This document shows positions 25,694 to 36,036 of a DNA stretch of 55,854 bases, one piece after another. The stretch lies in the NCBI GenBank assembly GCA_905234835.1, contig CAJOIZ010000011.1, positions 1 to 55,854 of the forward strand. Reading direction: 5' to 3'. Position numbers and translations under genes: made by a program. Positions within the stretch are counted from its first letter, which is position 1. The number at the start of each line of letters is the position of its first letter. The notes beneath the pieces were generated by a model. It was given only the letters and a program-made list of their open reading frames with translations. It did not search any database and was not told the DNA's origin. Origin of the DNA: Paludibacteraceae bacterium. Lineage in GTDB: Bacteria > Bacteroidota > Bacteroidia > Bacteroidales > Paludibacteraceae.

Positions 25694-26902
25694 TCAGATA
25701 TCTTCCGCGGTCAAGAAGCGGCGTAAATGCAGGTGGCGTATGCCGTCCACAGTGGTGTCGGTATTCATCGGATTGAGCGAAACCACCATCTTTCTATAAT
25801 TGTCCCTGATAGCAAGCAAGTTGCCAAACTCCCGCTTGTGAGTCGCCTCGTCAGCGATGAGATAGGACACCTGGACATATATTGTTTCGCCGTTCCTCTC
25901 GGCGACAAAATCTATCTCGGCGTTGTGCAACTGTCCGACTGTTACCTTATAACCGCAACGTAGCAGATGCAAACAAACCGCATTTTCCATCCGTTTCTCA
26001 ATATCGTTCTGCGGGGTGGAACGGACAAGGATGTTTCGGAGACCAAGGTCCTCGAAGTAGTATTTCTCGTTGTTCTCCAGTAACTGTTTGCCGTGGACGT
26101 CGAAACGGAAGATACGGTGGGCAATATATGCGTTGCAAAAATAGGTCAGATAGTTCTGTATCACGGAAGCGGAGACAGTCTCCCCCTGCGAACGCTGATA
26201 CTTCATAATGGAGTTGGGCGACAAGAGTTTGCCTATGTTGTCACTCATGAACCTTCCTAAATTTTCAAGGAACTGCACGTTCCGAATCTGCTCACGCAAG
26301 ATAATGTCTTTCAGCAAAATTGTATTGTACACATTGTGCAGATAATCCGCCATCTGTTCCGTATTGTGTAGCCCCAATTCTTTCAGATACGGCAGACCGC
26401 CCCACGTGAGATAGTTTTCAAGGGCGGAGTCGCTGTCCTCTATGTCGTGGAAGGTAAGGAATTCGGTATAACTCAGACTATGGACGGGTATCTCCACATA
26501 CCTCGCAGCCAGCAGTGTGCTCAGTTCACTGCTCAACATCTTCGCATTACTTCCCGTGATGATGACATCCGTATGAGTCTGCTTGATCCAACTCCTTACC
26601 GAGCGCTCAAAACCCTCTATATCCTGCACCTCGTCAATAAGAATATAGTTGTGCATGTCCGCTTGGAAAAACCTTGTTATGTGTTCGTTAAGGTCGGAAA
26701 AGGTCTTTATGCCGTCAAATGCCGCATCCTCCTTGTCAATGTAAATCACATTGGCATCATTTTCCTTCTCCGCCTCGCGGCGTATGAGTCGCAGACACTG
26801 GCTTTTTCCGACACGGCGTTGTCCGGTCAAGACAATAATCATTTCTTTACCAATCCACTGACGGATTCTGGCGGTGTACCATGTTCTTTCAATAAGTTCC
26901 AT
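25694..26902 (-). CDS. AAA_14/DUF4143 family ATPase
   Basis: This is a 402-residue ATPase with P-loop LTGQRRVGKS near residue 25 and Walker B-like YILIDEVQD near residue 91, then ITGSNAKML. The DUF4143 half follows, and the C-terminus keeps the nuclease-like core (NAEIDFVAERNGETIYVQVSY). ATG 26902 (MELIERTW) was chosen; 26908 is possible, and the longer start at 26926 would fall inside the promoter's -7 box at 26924-26931. The gene is a single unit. The role of the family is unknown; this is a different subfamily from the pair at the start of the window. Confidence 0.88.
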   Translation of the reverse strand: MELIERTWYTARIRQWIGKEMIIVLTGQRRVGKSQCLRLIRREAEKENDANVIYIDKEDAAFDGIKTFSDLNEHITRFFQADMHNYILIDEVQDIEGFERSVRSWIKQTHTDVIITGSNAKMLSSELSTLLAARYVEIPVHSLSYTEFLTFHDIEDSDSALENYLTWGGLPYLKELGLHNTEQMADYLHNVYNTILLKDIILREQIRNVQFLENLGRFMSDNIGKLLSPNSIMKYQRSQGETVSASVIQNYLTYFCNAYIAHRIFRFDVHGKQLLENNEKYYFEDLGLRNILVRSTPQNDIEKRMENAVCLHLLRCGYKVTVGQLHNAEIDFVAERNGETIYVQVSYLIADEATHKREFGNLLAIRDNYRKMVVSLNPMNTDTTVDGIRHLHLRRFLTAEDI

Positions 26903-26923
26903 ATCCATATCGTTTTTCCGCCG

Positions 26924-26954
26924 CAAAGGTACAGCGATTGTTCCATGTTTGCAA
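26924..26954 (-). promoter_or_regulatory. Promoter of the AAA_14/DUF4143 gene
   Basis: On the - strand: TTG (26952-26954), 20 bp spacer, TACCTTTG (26924-26931). Transcription would start near 26917, giving a very short leader. Confidence 0.75.
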
Positions 26955-27050
26955 GAAAATCTAACCTATAAGTCATGTTTTTGGTAAGTCTAATGGAAAT
27001 CTAACTTATAAGTCAGGTTTTTGGTAGGGAAACAAGGGTGGCGGGACGGG

Positions 27051-27326
27051 GAAGGGGACGATACGGGTACGGTGAAAGGTGCTTTGACCTATGGGTGACA
27101 TGTGCATGACCTATGCGTGACCTATGGGCGACCTATGGGTGACCTATGGGCGACCTTTGGGCGACCTTTGGAAAAGATAGGAAGAAGGTAAGTGAATGTT
27201 GGGGAGCCTTCGGCTGTTGGTTACTGCGTGTTGGTTAGCCTTTGGCTGTTGGTTACTGCGTGTTAGTGACTGCGTGTTGGTTAGCCTTTGGCTGTTGGTT
27301 ACTGCGTGTTGGGGAGCTGCGCTGTT
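27051..27326 (+). repeat. Composite intergenic repeat (11-bp then 14/18-bp arrays) upstream of engB
   Basis: After a lead-in (GGTGAAAGGTGCTTTGACC) come eight 11-bp units at 27086-27173 (word GACCTATGGGY), a bridge (GGAAAAGATAGGAAGAAGG), then alternating 14-bp (GGTTACTGCGTGTT) and 18-bp units (GGTTAGCCTTTGGCTGTT) to about 27326. The lead-in, 11-bp array and bridge match the reverse complement of 36090-36240. Between 26955 and 27050 only the short duplicated phrase CTAACYTATAAGTCA (near 26964 and 27002) stands out. Confidence 0.85.
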
Positions 27327-27372
27327 TATATGCTGAAGATGGAGGAGATAATACGACATGGAAAAGAAAATG

Positions 27373-27403
27373 TTTGCACATTGAAAAAACAGCCGTATCT
27401 TTG
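27373..27403 (+). promoter_or_regulatory. Promoter of engB
   Basis: TTTG at 27373-27376, 19 bp spacer, TATCTTTG at 27396-27403; ATG follows at 27438. Confidence 0.75.
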
Positions 27404-27437
27404 CCACCGTAAAGGTAGTCCGTTAATCTGTTACCCA

Positions 27438-28061
27438 ATGAATGCATCTTTTGTTATCTCGTCGCCGGATGTGGCGCAGTGCCCGAAAAGCCACCTGCCC
27501 GAGTACGCCTTTATCGGCAGAAGCAATGTGGGCAAGTCGTCGCTTATCAATATGCTGTGCCGCGACCCGCATCTTGCCAAGACCAGTCAGAAACCCGGCA
27601 AGACCCTGCTCATCAACCATTTCCTCGTGGATGACGGGACGTCCTCATCGGCTGCTAACGGCAAGTGGCACTTGGTGGACCTTCCCGGCTACGGCTATGC
27701 GCAGACAGGGCAGGCACAACGCGAACAGTTGCGCCGGATGATAGAACGCTACTGCCTCCTTCGCGAAGAACTGGTGTGTCTCTTCGTGCTGATTGACAGC
27801 CGACTGAAACCCCAACGGATAGACCTTGAGTTCATGCAGTGGCTCGGCGAGAACGAAGTGCCGTTCGCCATCGTGTTCACCAAAGCGGACAAAGTGGGCA
27901 AGGGACGGCTATCGGAGAACATAGCCGCCTACAAACAGACCCTGTTGGAGACATGGGAGGAGTTGCCGCCCGTCTTCTGCACCTCCTCGGAAACAGGTGC
28001 AGGGCGCGACGAACTATTGGCATACATCGGGCAGTGTAACAGCGATATACAGAATGGATAG
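27438..28061 (+). CDS. engB: Ribosome biogenesis GTPase YsxC/EngB
   Basis: This is a 207-residue GTPase needed for 50S subunit assembly. Motifs: G1 GRSNVGKSS near residue 26, G2 region KPGKT, G3 DLPGYG near residue 79, and G4 TKAD near residue 146. ATG 27438 was chosen because it matches the family start (short lead before [14 protein letters not shown]) and lies 35 bp after the promoter. The UspA-like gene begins 3 bp after the stop, so the two form an operon. Confidence 0.95.
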   Translation: MNASFVISSPDVAQCPKSHLPEYAFIGRSNVGKSSLINMLCRDPHLAKTSQKPGKTLLINHFLVDDGTSSSAANGKWHLVDLPGYGYAQTGQAQREQLRRMIERYCLLREELVCLFVLIDSRLKPQRIDLEFMQWLGENEVPFAIVFTKADKVGKGRLSENIAAYKQTLLETWEELPPVFCTSSETGAGRDELLAYIGQCNSDIQNG

Positions 28062-28064
28062 ACT

Positions 28065-28628
28065 ATGATTTGGGACAACAATGAGGATATACGTGTAGTG
28101 AGTTGCGACAACCGCAGCCGCGCCCTTCAGCGGGCACTCAACGACTGCCGCGAGGAACGCCGTCCGTACGTGTTCCTGACCCCTACGATGCGGGAGATTA
28201 CCGCCCTGAAGCGCATTCTGGTGCCGGTTACGATGCTTGAAGAGGAGACGTACAAGGCAGAGATTTGCACTTACCTTGCCCGCAAGACAGGGGCGCGTAT
28301 CCTGCTGCTGCCTGCCCACGACTACGGCTCGCACGCGCGCAACAATACGAACAAAATCATCAGCCATATCGAAGCGGTGCGCGAACGGACGGGGGAAGAG
28401 ATTGCGTATGAGGTGTTAGAAGCCCGTCAGGACAGTTTCCACCTCTACAGCGAAGCGGTCAGCCGCCAGCGCGACTTCGCCCACCAGCTGCTGGTCCTGA
28501 CCGCATCCCGCGAGTACGGATTAGATGACCTCATCTTCGGTCCGCCCGAGCGCAAAGCCATTGCCCGCAGCCAGGTTCCCGTGATGCTGGTCAATCCGCG
28601 TGCCGACCTGTTCTCGCTTTGTGATTAG
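28065..28628 (+). CDS. UspA-like universal stress protein
   Basis: This is a 187-residue soluble protein. The middle part begins like a UspA domain ([20 protein letters not shown]) and ends with the typical [11 protein letters not shown] strand. The glycine-rich ATP loop of many Usp proteins (G-2x-G-9x-G) is not evident; [12 protein letters not shown] stands in its place, so nucleotide binding is uncertain. It is translated 3 bp after engB. The 3' end overlaps the convergent nagB by 4 bp. I rate the family call as probable. Confidence 0.7.
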   Translation: MIWDNNEDIRVVSCDNRSRALQRALNDCREERRPYVFLTPTMREITALKRILVPVTMLEEETYKAEICTYLARKTGARILLLPAHDYGSHARNNTNKIISHIEAVRERTGEEIAYEVLEARQDSFHLYSEAVSRQRDFAHQLLVLTASREYGLDDLIFGPPERKAIARSQVPVMLVNPRADLFSLCD

Positions 28629-29434
28629 AGCAGTGTCGCAGGGTCGAGGTTCTTTTTCTCAATGTCCAAGAAATACTTGTAGGTGCCGACTTTCAGTTCG
28701 TCGCACGCCGCCTCGTCGCACACGATGATGCCGTGGGGGTGCATCTGCAGCGCCGACACGGTCCACATGTGGCTGACGGGTTTCTCGATGGCGTGCAGCA
28801 GGGCACGGGCTTTCTGATGGCCGTTCACCAGTATCATCACCTCCTTGGCATCCATCACGGTGGCGACTCCGACGGTCAGAGCCGTGTGAGGCACCTTGGA
28901 CGGGTCGTTGTCAAAGAAGCGCGAGTTGGCAAGGATAGTGTCGGTGGTCAGTTCCTTCATGCGGGTGCGCGACGCGAGCGACGAGCCCGGCTCGTTGAAC
29001 GCAATATGCCCGTCCGGTCCGATGCCGCCGATGAAGAGATGTACTCCTCCTGCCTGACGGATAGCCGTCTCATAGCGGGCGCACTCGCCCTCGAGATCCG
29101 CCGCGTTGCCGTTGAGGATATGCACGTTCTCGGGTCGGATGTCGATGTGGGAGAAGAAGTTGTTCCACATGAACGAGTGGTAGCTCTGCGGATGGTCTTC
29201 GGGGATGCCCACGTACTCGTCCATATTGAATGTCACCACATTGCGGAAGGACACTTTGCCCTCCTTGCAGAGGCTGACTAATCGCTTGTACATGCCTAAC
29301 GGGCTGCTGCCCGTGGGCAGTCCCAGAACAAACGGACGGCTCTCCTTGGGCGCGAAGTCGTTGATCTGCTTGACTACATAGTTGGCTGCCCACTCGGACA
29401 CCTGTTCATAACTCGGTTCGATGATTACTCGCAT
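28625..29434 (-). CDS. nagB: Glucosamine-6-phosphate deaminase
   Basis: This is a 269-residue enzyme that converts glucosamine-6-phosphate to fructose-6-phosphate and ammonia. Family motifs are clear: [15 protein letters not shown] near residue 39, [17 protein letters not shown] near residue 69 (catalytic Asp), [17 protein letters not shown] near residue 136, and [16 protein letters not shown]. It lies 18 bp after glgB in a yhcH-glgB-nagB cluster, linking amino-sugar breakdown with glycogen storage. Confidence 0.97.
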   Translation of the reverse strand: MRVIIEPSYEQVSEWAANYVVKQINDFAPKESRPFVLGLPTGSSPLGMYKRLVSLCKEGKVSFRNVVTFNMDEYVGIPEDHPQSYHSFMWNNFFSHIDIRPENVHILNGNAADLEGECARYETAIRQAGGVHLFIGGIGPDGHIAFNEPGSSLASRTRMKELTTDTILANSRFFDNDPSKVPHTALTVGVATVMDAKEVMILVNGHQKARALLHAIEKPVSHMWTVSALQMHPHGIIVCDEAACDELKVGTYKYFLDIEKKNLDPATLL

Positions 29435-29452
29435 GGTTTTCTTCTGTTTGCG

Positions 29453-31495
29453 TTACACTTTTTTCAGCACTACCGCCGAGCGTGCAGGCAGGTAGAGCTT
29501 GAGCCATCCTTTCCTGTCGGCGGCATAGAGCGGGTCCGGCTGGGTGAAATGCTCCACCGTGTCGTCCGCCAGTCCGAAGCCGGCATAACGGGGGTTGTCG
29601 GTGTTGAGCAGCACCTCGTACTTGCCTTCCGGGGCGAGTATGCCGTAGTCGAAGAACGACCGCTGGCCGCTCCAGTTGAACACGAAGACAAGGTTGCCGC
29701 GACGGAAAGCGTGCACCTGGTCGCCCTCCTTGTCCCACAGCACCTCTGCCGGACGGTCCATCAGGGGCTTGCCCTCCACTCCGGAAAGGAGATGAATCAT
29801 ATCGCGGTCGAAGCGGTTGAGGTCGGCGTAGTAGTAGTTCTCGTTGTCCACGAGCGACCACTGGCGGTGAGCGTAGTGGTAACTCCAGCCGTTGCCCTCG
29901 CGGGGGAAATCAATCCATTCGGGATGTCCGAACTCGTTGCCCATGAAGTTGAGATAGCCGCCGCGCGCCGTGGAGGCGGTAACGAGGCGTATCATCTTGT
30001 GCAGGGCGATGCCGCGGTTGACGCGGTAGGTGTCGTGTCCATGCTCGAAGTGCCAGTACATGTCCGAGTCGATTAGGCGGAAGATGATGGTCTTGTCGCC
30101 CACCAACGCCTGGTCGTGGCTCTCGGCATAGGATATGGACTTCTCGTCTTGACGGCGGTTGGTCATCTCGTAGAAGATATGACCCGCCTTCCAGTCCTCG
30201 TCGCGCACCTCTTTTATATACTTAATCCAGAAGTCGGGGATACCCATCGCTAATCGGTAGTCGAACCCTACGCCGCCGTCGCTGACAGGGGCTGCCAGTC
30301 CCGGCATACCCGACATGTCCTCGGCAATGGTGACTGCCTCGGGCAGGAAGTCGTGGATGAGCCGGTTGGCAAGGGTCAGGTAGCAGATGGCGTCGCCGTC
30401 CTCGTTGCCGTTGTAGTAGGAGGCGTAAGAGGTGAAGTCCTCGCCCAGTCCGTGGCTGAGGTACATCATCGATGTCACGCCGTCGAAGCGGAAACCGTCG
30501 AAGCGGTACTCGTCTAACCAGTATTTGCAGTTGGAAAGCAGGAAATGCAGCACCTCGTTCTTGCCGTAGTTGAAGAGCAGGCTGTCCCATGCGGGGTGCT
30601 CACGGCGTGCGCCGTCGTGGAAGTACTGGTAAGGCGTTCCGTCCTGCAGAGCCAGTCCCTCCTGCTCGTTCTTCACCGAGTGGGAATGGACTATGTCCAT
30701 AATGACGGCTATGCCTCTGCCGTGCGCGTCATCGATGAGGGCTTTCAGTTCCTCGGGTGTGCCGAAACGCGACGAGGCGGCGAAGAAATTGCTCACGTGG
30801 TAGCCGAACGACCCGTAGTAGGGGTGCTCCTGTATCGCCATAATCTGCAGGCAGTTATAGCCCAGATCTGCCACGCGGGGCAGCACCTCCTGACGGAACT
30901 GCTCATAGGACGCCACGCTCCCTCCTTCGCCCGACATGCCGATATGGCACTCGTAGATATAGAGGTTGTCCTTCTTCAGGTCTCCGGGACGCGGGTTGCG
31001 CCATTCGTAAGGCTTGGGCGACCATACCTGTGCCGCGAACAGCTTGGTCTGGTCGTCCTGCACCACGCGGAATGCGTATGCGGGAATGCGGTAGCCGCTT
31101 CCGCCCTGCCATTCAATAAGCAGTTTGTAGTACTGCCCGTGGCGCAGCATACTCCGCTTCCATTTGCCTTCCCATACGCCGTTGCCCACAGGCATCAGAC
31201 GGTAGTCTTCGCTTTTCTGCCATCCGTTCATGTCGCCCACTAAATAGACGGCGGTCGCGTTGGGCGCCCATTCGCGGACAAACCACAGTTTGGTGTTCGT
31301 ATGCAGTCCGAAGTACTGGTACCCGTTCGCCCAGTCCACAAGAGACTGCCCTTCGGTCAGTTCCTGTTCGCGGCGTACGGCGTAGTCGTACCGACCCTGT
31401 ATGGCGGACTCGTAGGGGAGCAACCCTTCATCGTTGCTCACAAGACGCAGACGCTCCGCCGGCGCATTCGTCTTTGTTATTGTGCGGGGTATCAT
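29453..31495 (-). CDS. glgB: 1,4-alpha-glucan (glycogen) branching enzyme, eukaryotic-like GH13
   Basis: This is a 680-residue enzyme that introduces alpha-1,6 branches into glycogen. An N-terminal CBM48 (residues about 50-150) precedes the GH13 barrel. Catalytic Asp lies in FDGFRFDGVTSMMY, the acid/base Glu in VTIAEDMSGMPG, and the transition-state Asp in SYAESHDQALVGDK. The wording of these motifs and the length resemble eukaryotic branching enzymes more than E. coli GlgB, as is common in Bacteroidota. It begins 2 bp after the YhcH-family gene and is followed by nagB, suggesting one operon. Confidence 0.95.
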   Translation of the reverse strand: MIPRTITKTNAPAERLRLVSNDEGLLPYESAIQGRYDYAVRREQELTEGQSLVDWANGYQYFGLHTNTKLWFVREWAPNATAVYLVGDMNGWQKSEDYRLMPVGNGVWEGKWKRSMLRHGQYYKLLIEWQGGSGYRIPAYAFRVVQDDQTKLFAAQVWSPKPYEWRNPRPGDLKKDNLYIYECHIGMSGEGGSVASYEQFRQEVLPRVADLGYNCLQIMAIQEHPYYGSFGYHVSNFFAASSRFGTPEELKALIDDAHGRGIAVIMDIVHSHSVKNEQEGLALQDGTPYQYFHDGARREHPAWDSLLFNYGKNEVLHFLLSNCKYWLDEYRFDGFRFDGVTSMMYLSHGLGEDFTSYASYYNGNEDGDAICYLTLANRLIHDFLPEAVTIAEDMSGMPGLAAPVSDGGVGFDYRLAMGIPDFWIKYIKEVRDEDWKAGHIFYEMTNRRQDEKSISYAESHDQALVGDKTIIFRLIDSDMYWHFEHGHDTYRVNRGIALHKMIRLVTASTARGGYLNFMGNEFGHPEWIDFPREGNGWSYHYAHRQWSLVDNENYYYADLNRFDRDMIHLLSGVEGKPLMDRPAEVLWDKEGDQVHAFRRGNLVFVFNWSGQRSFFDYGILAPEGKYEVLLNTDNPRYAGFGLADDTVEHFTQPDPLYAADRKGWLKLYLPARSAVVLKKV

Positions 31496-31497
31496 GA

Positions 31498-31953
31498 TTA
31501 CGCGGGAACGCGGGTTTTGACTATCAGTTTGCGCAGGCTGCGACCGGGGGCTATGCCCGGACGGTGGGCGTCACTCGGGAAGAAGACCACGAAATAGCCC
31601 GTCGGGACATCGAAGCGGATCTGCGAATCGTCCTTGTACAGCTCCACGTCCTTGCCCTCGTCATACTCCTTGCTCACCTGCTGGCAGTCCTCTTGCGGCT
31701 TCCAGCCCATTGTCTCGCTGTCGGTCAGAGGCAGCTGGATGTCGATGTAGTCGCGGTGGGCTTCCATCGGAAGGTCTTTCTCGTCCTTCCCCTGAAGGTC
31801 GATGATGTTGATGAACAGATCATCCCCGTCTAAACGGACTTTGCAGGCAGGGAACACTTCCAAGTCGTTGTCGTTGAAGAACTGCACGAACCGTTCCAGA
31901 CCGGGAACGATGTCATAATACAGGTCGGCGTTTTCCAGTTTGTCTAATATCAT
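31498..31953 (-). CDS. YhcH/YjgK/YiaL family protein (DUF386)
   Basis: This is a 151-residue cupin-like protein. Candidate metal-binding residues are in MEAHRDYIDIQLPL and VFFPSDAHRPGIA. Relatives are found with sialic acid and other sugar-acid genes and are thought to be sugar anomerases or isomerases; here it leads glgB and nagB, so a sugar role is likely. A -7-like box (TATATTTG on the - strand, 31985-31992) lies upstream, but I see no good -33 partner. Confidence 0.88.
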   Translation of the reverse strand: MILDKLENADLYYDIVPGLERFVQFFNDNDLEVFPACKVRLDGDDLFINIIDLQGKDEKDLPMEAHRDYIDIQLPLTDSETMGWKPQEDCQQVSKEYDEGKDVELYKDDSQIRFDVPTGYFVVFFPSDAHRPGIAPGRSLRKLIVKTRVPA

Positions 31954-32043
31954 AGTGTATGGTTGTTGATTGCGTTATACCGCGCAAATATATAGGTATT
32001 TACCCGTTTGAAAAAGAAAAAGGTGTATTTATATGGGAAAGTT

Positions 32044-32077
32044 TGTCATTTTGTAAAATGCACGTTGCAAAATGACA
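32044..32077. repeat. Inverted repeat between the aroF-type gene and yhcH
   Basis: TGTCATTTTG (32044-32053) and CAAAATGACA (32068-32077) form a perfect 10-bp stem with a 14-nt loop. It could end the valS-aroF transcript or act as an operator above the yhcH promoter. The weak U run after it leaves this open. Confidence 0.5.
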
Positions 32078-32094
32078 GGTTTTGAGGTGCGTTT

Positions 32095-33096
32095 TTATTG
32101 TTGCCGGATGCTTTCCTCGTGCAACGCGTGGCAGATGGCGGCCACTGTTTCTTCCGACAGTCCGTTGGCTGTTTCTGTCGCGATACGGCGCGTAAGAATG
32201 TCCTCAAAACGTGCCGGCTGTCTTACCGCCACGCCCGTCTGCCGCTTCCATTCGCCTATCCGGCGGCTGATCGCCATACGGCGGTGGACGGTCTCCCACA
32301 GCGCGTCATCCACCTCGTCCATCATCGCCCGCAGCCATCGCAACGGCAGGTCCGCAGCTTTCCTGTCAGTCCGCAGCCCGCTGATTATCCCAGCCAGTTC
32401 CTCCGGCATTATCTGCTGCCGTGCGTCCGACCATGCGTCTTGCGGACAGGGATGAACCTCCACCATCAGCCCGTCATAGCCCAATTCGGCTGCCTTTCTG
32501 CATAGCGGCGCGACCCGCTTCGCATCGCCCGACAAATGGCTCGGATCGAGCAGCAGCGGCACATCCGGCATCTCCTCGTGGAGTGCGTAAGCCATGCCCC
32601 AGCATGGTTGGTGGTTGCAGCCTCGGTGGACTGCCATCACCTCTATCCCGTAACCATTTACAGCCTCTTGCATACGGCGAATGTTCCCTGCCCATAGTGG
32701 CGCGTCCTCGTGCATCGCGTTCTTCACCATCACGCCCCGCAGCCCCTTTGCTCTGCCCGCCTGCAACGCCTCGCGCAGCGTGTCTGCTAATGCCTGCACC
32801 GCAATCGGATTGGCCGCCGTCCGCGCACCTGTCCATATATAGGATATCCCTGCCTCCAAAGCCTGCGTCATCTGTTCCGGAGTGGCGGCCTCCGTCGCTG
32901 TCCGCAGACCCTGTTCTCTCTCCACGCGCTGAAGCCATGCCAGTCCCTTGCTGCCGGCACCTTGGAAGGTCGAGGGTTGCGAGCGGGGTTTCCACAGTCC
33001 CGCACGGAAGACAGGTGCAAACGCACGAAGAACCGATGCTGCCGCCAGCACCTGCTCCTCCGTTTCCGCAGCGCATGGTCCCGCTACAAGAAACAT
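32095..33096 (-). CDS. Bifunctional DAHP synthase / type II chorismate mutase
   Basis: This is a 333-residue fusion. The N-terminal part (1-245) is a KDOPS-like DAHP synthase (GPCAAETEEQV, KPRSQPSTFQGAGSKG, VMVKNAMHEDAP, AVHRGCNHQP, DPSHLSGD, MVEVHP), the entry enzyme of the shikimate pathway. The C-terminal part (about 250-333) is an AroQ-type chorismate mutase helix bundle (DEVDDALWETVHRRMAISRRIGE), which makes prephenate. Bacteroidetes carry this order, so the fusion is expected; feedback control through the mutase domain is known for relatives. It follows valS by 39 bp and probably shares its transcript. Confidence 0.93.
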   Translation of the reverse strand: MFLVAGPCAAETEEQVLAAASVLRAFAPVFRAGLWKPRSQPSTFQGAGSKGLAWLQRVEREQGLRTATEAATPEQMTQALEAGISYIWTGARTAANPIAVQALADTLREALQAGRAKGLRGVMVKNAMHEDAPLWAGNIRRMQEAVNGYGIEVMAVHRGCNHQPCWGMAYALHEEMPDVPLLLDPSHLSGDAKRVAPLCRKAAELGYDGLMVEVHPCPQDAWSDARQQIMPEELAGIISGLRTDRKAADLPLRWLRAMMDEVDDALWETVHRRMAISRRIGEWKRQTGVAVRQPARFEDILTRRIATETANGLSEETVAAICHALHEESIRQQ

Positions 33097-33135
33097 CCGC
33101 TTGCTATCGTCCTGTATTGCCGTTGTCGAGGAATG

Positions 33136-35835
33136 TTATGCGTTCAATGCCTTCAGACGAGCCTCTAACGCGGCTATGCGCTCCTGCGCGTCGTGCTGTT
33201 TCTTGCGCTCCAACTCGATCACCTCCGGCTTGGCGTGTGCCATGAACTTCTCGTTGTTCAGTTTGGCTTCCACACCCCGCAGGAACCCCTGCTGGTGCGC
33301 GAGGTCGGCTTCCATCTTCTTGCGCTCCTCATCCACGTCAAGGAACTGGTTGAGCGGCACGGCGTACTCACTCGTGCCCACAATGAACGTCGCCGACATA
33401 GCAGGCCGTTCGCTGCCTACTTCCACCTTGCTGTGGGTCAGTTTGCTGACCAATCCGCTCAGCGGGGCAGGACTTATCAGTGTCATCTCCTCGCGGGGGG
33501 ATATATTGTGTTGGGCGCGTATGTTGCGCACACCCGCTACCACTTGTTTGAGGTGTTCTATTGCGTCCCAGAATGTTCCGTCTTTGTCTTGTGCTAACAA
33601 CGCCGCGCTGTCCCATTCCGACGTGTCCTCGCGCATAATCGTGTCCCCGTCCTCACGTTCGCGGATGGCGTGGTACAGCTCCTCCGTGATGAACGGCATG
33701 AACGGGTGCAGCAGTCGCAGCATACGCTCGAAGAACAGCATTGAGCAGTCGTAGGTCTTCTGCGCTATCGGGCTGCCGTACGCTGGCTTGATCATCTCTA
33801 AGTACCAGCCCGAGAACTCGTCCGTAAAGAGTTTGTAAACTGCCATCAGTGCCTCGCTCAGGCGGTACTTCCTCATCAGGTCAGCCACTTCCTCTTCGGC
33901 TTTGCACAGGCACAGTGTGAACCATGTCACTGCCTCGCGGTCGGTCAGCGGAGCCTCTGCATCGGTCGTCTGCAGACCCTGCAGCATACGGAAACAGTTC
34001 CATATCTTGATGCAGAAGTTGCTCCCCTGCTCGCACAGCGCATCATCATACAGGATGTCGTTGCCTGCGGGAGCGGAAAGGAGAATGCCCATGCGCACCC
34101 CGTCAGCACCGTAGCGGTCAATCAGGTCCAGCGGGTCGGGCGAGTTGCCCAGCGACTTGCTCATCTTCCTGCCTAATTTGTCGCGCACGATACCCGTGAA
34201 ATATACATGCCTGAACGGCATCTTCCCCGCGTACTCGTACCCTGCCATTATCATGCGGGCCACCCAGAAGAAGATGATGTCCGGGCCGGTCACTAAGTCG
34301 GCGGTAGGGTAGTAGTAGCGTATCTCTTCGTTGTCAGGATGCTCTATGCCGTCAAACAGCGAGATGGGCCACAGCCACGAACTGAACCACGTGTCAAGTG
34401 CGCCTTCGTCCTGCACGTAACGCTCCTCGTCCAGACCCTCGTTCGGATTGCCTTCGCAGACCACTATCTTGTCCTGCGGATAACCCTCTGCGCCCGTCTC
34501 TTCCAGCAGCGCCTTGTCGTACCATGCGGGGATGCGGTGCCCCCACCACAGCTGGCGGCTGATGCACCAGTCCTTGATGTTCTCAAGCCAGTTGCGGTAT
34601 GTGTTTTTGTACTTGGCGGGGTAGAACACTATCTCATCGTTCATCACCGGCGGCAGGGCTATGTCGGCAAAATGCTGCATCTTCAGGAACCACTGCAGGC
34701 TCAGCCGCGGCTCGATGGGCACATTCGTGCGCTCCGAGTAACCGACTTTGTTGTCGTAGTCTTCTATCTTCTCCACTAATCCGAGTGCCTGCAGGTCTTC
34801 CACAATCTGCTTGCGGCACTCAAAGCGGTCCATACCGTGGTACTTGCGCACATTGGCCTGCAACTCCGGCTCGATGGTGTCCATGTTCAGGTGCGCGTCG
34901 GCGGTCAGGATGTCTATCGCACGCAGATTATACTTCTGCCCTAACGCATAGTCGTTCACATCGTGCGCCGGTGTCACTTTCAGGCAGCCCGTACCGAACC
35001 CTATCTCCACGTAACGGTCTTCTATGATGGGTATCTCTCTGCCGACGCCCGGCACGATTACGTGCTTGCCCCGTAGCCACTGGTTCTTCTCCTCTTTGGG
35101 GTTGATGCACACCGCTATATCGCCGAAGATGGTCTCAGGTCTCGTGGTCGCCACTACGGCGTACTTGTCCGGCTCCTCTGCCACACGGTATTTGAGGTAG
35201 TAGAACTTCGAGTGTTCCTCGTGGTATATCACCTCCTCGTCGCTCAGCGCCGTCTGCCGCTCGGGGTCCCAGTTGACCATCCTTAGACCCTTGTATATCA
35301 ATCCTTTCTTGTACAGGTCCACGAACACTTTGATGACTGCCCGTGAGCGTGTCTCGTCCATCGTGAACGCCGTCCGCTCCCAGTCGCACGAGCAACCCAA
35401 CTTACGCAACTGTTTGAGGATGATGCCTCCGTGCTCGTCTGTCCAGTCCCACGCGTGGCGCAGGAACTCCTCGCGGGTCAGGTCACTCTTGTTGATGCCC
35501 TGCTCTTTGAGGCGTTTGATGACTTTGGCTTCAGTGGCGATGGACGCGTGGTCTGTGCCCGGCACCCAGCAGGCGTTCTTGCCCTCAAGGCGTGCACGGC
35601 GCACTAACACGTCCTGTATTGTCTCGTTCAGCACGTGCCCCATGTGCAGCACGCCCGTAACGTTTGGTGGCGGGATGACTATAGTGAACGGCTCACGTCC
35701 GTCCGGCTCGCTGTGGAACAGACCCTTGTCAAGCCAGTACTGATACCACTTGCTCTCCGCCTCCTGCGGATTGTAGGTCGCACTCTCCTTCTTCTCCTCT
35801 ACTGTCACTTTCTTTTCTTCTGCTGCGTCTTTCAT
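33136..35835 (-). CDS. valS: Valyl-tRNA synthetase
   Basis: This is an 899-residue class I synthetase. The HIGH motif appears as [16 protein letters not shown] near residue 53 and KMSKS as [14 protein letters not shown] near residue 550. The CP1 editing domain (about 190-350, [10 protein letters not shown]) removes mischarged threonine. The C-terminal anticodon domain is followed by a coiled coil ([16 protein letters not shown]) typical of ValRS. Start ATG 35835 gives a charged leader before [15 protein letters not shown] consensus promoter lies about 105 bp upstream, with a composite repeat array above that. Confidence 0.97.
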   Translation of the reverse strand: MKDAAEEKKVTVEEKKESATYNPQEAESKWYQYWLDKGLFHSEPDGREPFTIVIPPPNVTGVLHMGHVLNETIQDVLVRRARLEGKNACWVPGTDHASIATEAKVIKRLKEQGINKSDLTREEFLRHAWDWTDEHGGIILKQLRKLGCSCDWERTAFTMDETRSRAVIKVFVDLYKKGLIYKGLRMVNWDPERQTALSDEEVIYHEEHSKFYYLKYRVAEEPDKYAVVATTRPETIFGDIAVCINPKEEKNQWLRGKHVIVPGVGREIPIIEDRYVEIGFGTGCLKVTPAHDVNDYALGQKYNLRAIDILTADAHLNMDTIEPELQANVRKYHGMDRFECRKQIVEDLQALGLVEKIEDYDNKVGYSERTNVPIEPRLSLQWFLKMQHFADIALPPVMNDEIVFYPAKYKNTYRNWLENIKDWCISRQLWWGHRIPAWYDKALLEETGAEGYPQDKIVVCEGNPNEGLDEERYVQDEGALDTWFSSWLWPISLFDGIEHPDNEEIRYYYPTADLVTGPDIIFFWVARMIMAGYEYAGKMPFRHVYFTGIVRDKLGRKMSKSLGNSPDPLDLIDRYGADGVRMGILLSAPAGNDILYDDALCEQGSNFCIKIWNCFRMLQGLQTTDAEAPLTDREAVTWFTLCLCKAEEEVADLMRKYRLSEALMAVYKLFTDEFSGWYLEMIKPAYGSPIAQKTYDCSMLFFERMLRLLHPFMPFITEELYHAIREREDGDTIMREDTSEWDSAALLAQDKDGTFWDAIEHLKQVVAGVRNIRAQHNISPREEMTLISPAPLSGLVSKLTHSKVEVGSERPAMSATFIVGTSEYAVPLNQFLDVDEERKKMEADLAHQQGFLRGVEAKLNNEKFMAHAKPEVIELERKKQHDAQERIAALEARLKALNA

Positions 35836-35938
35836 AACTTGTATATAGTTTCTTTGTATTCGTTATCCTGTCACCCCCTTCCTCTCCCTCCGTCTGTTCC
35901 GCACGGATTGTATCCGTGCCGACACGTGGTGTTGCCCG

Positions 35939-35969
35939 CAAAAGTACTGCCATTTGCCAATCCTCGCAA
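35939..35969 (-). promoter_or_regulatory. Promoter of valS
   Basis: On the - strand: TTG (35967-35969), 20 bp spacer, TACTTTTG (35939-35946). Confidence 0.7.
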
Positions 35970-36036
35970 CTGTTTGCCGAAAAATCCTGCATTGCCCATC
36001 CACATCCTCATCTTTTCACCATATTACCAGCCACCC

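Noticed and set aside
27051..27326. Possible insertion-sequence remnant
   Set aside because: No transposase fragment, terminal inverted repeat or target duplication; the structure is tandem words.
31985..31992. TATATTTG (-7-like) box as the promoter of the yhcH-glgB-nagB operon
   Set aside because: No TTG or TTTG lies 19-21 bp upstream, so I mention it only in the gene entry.
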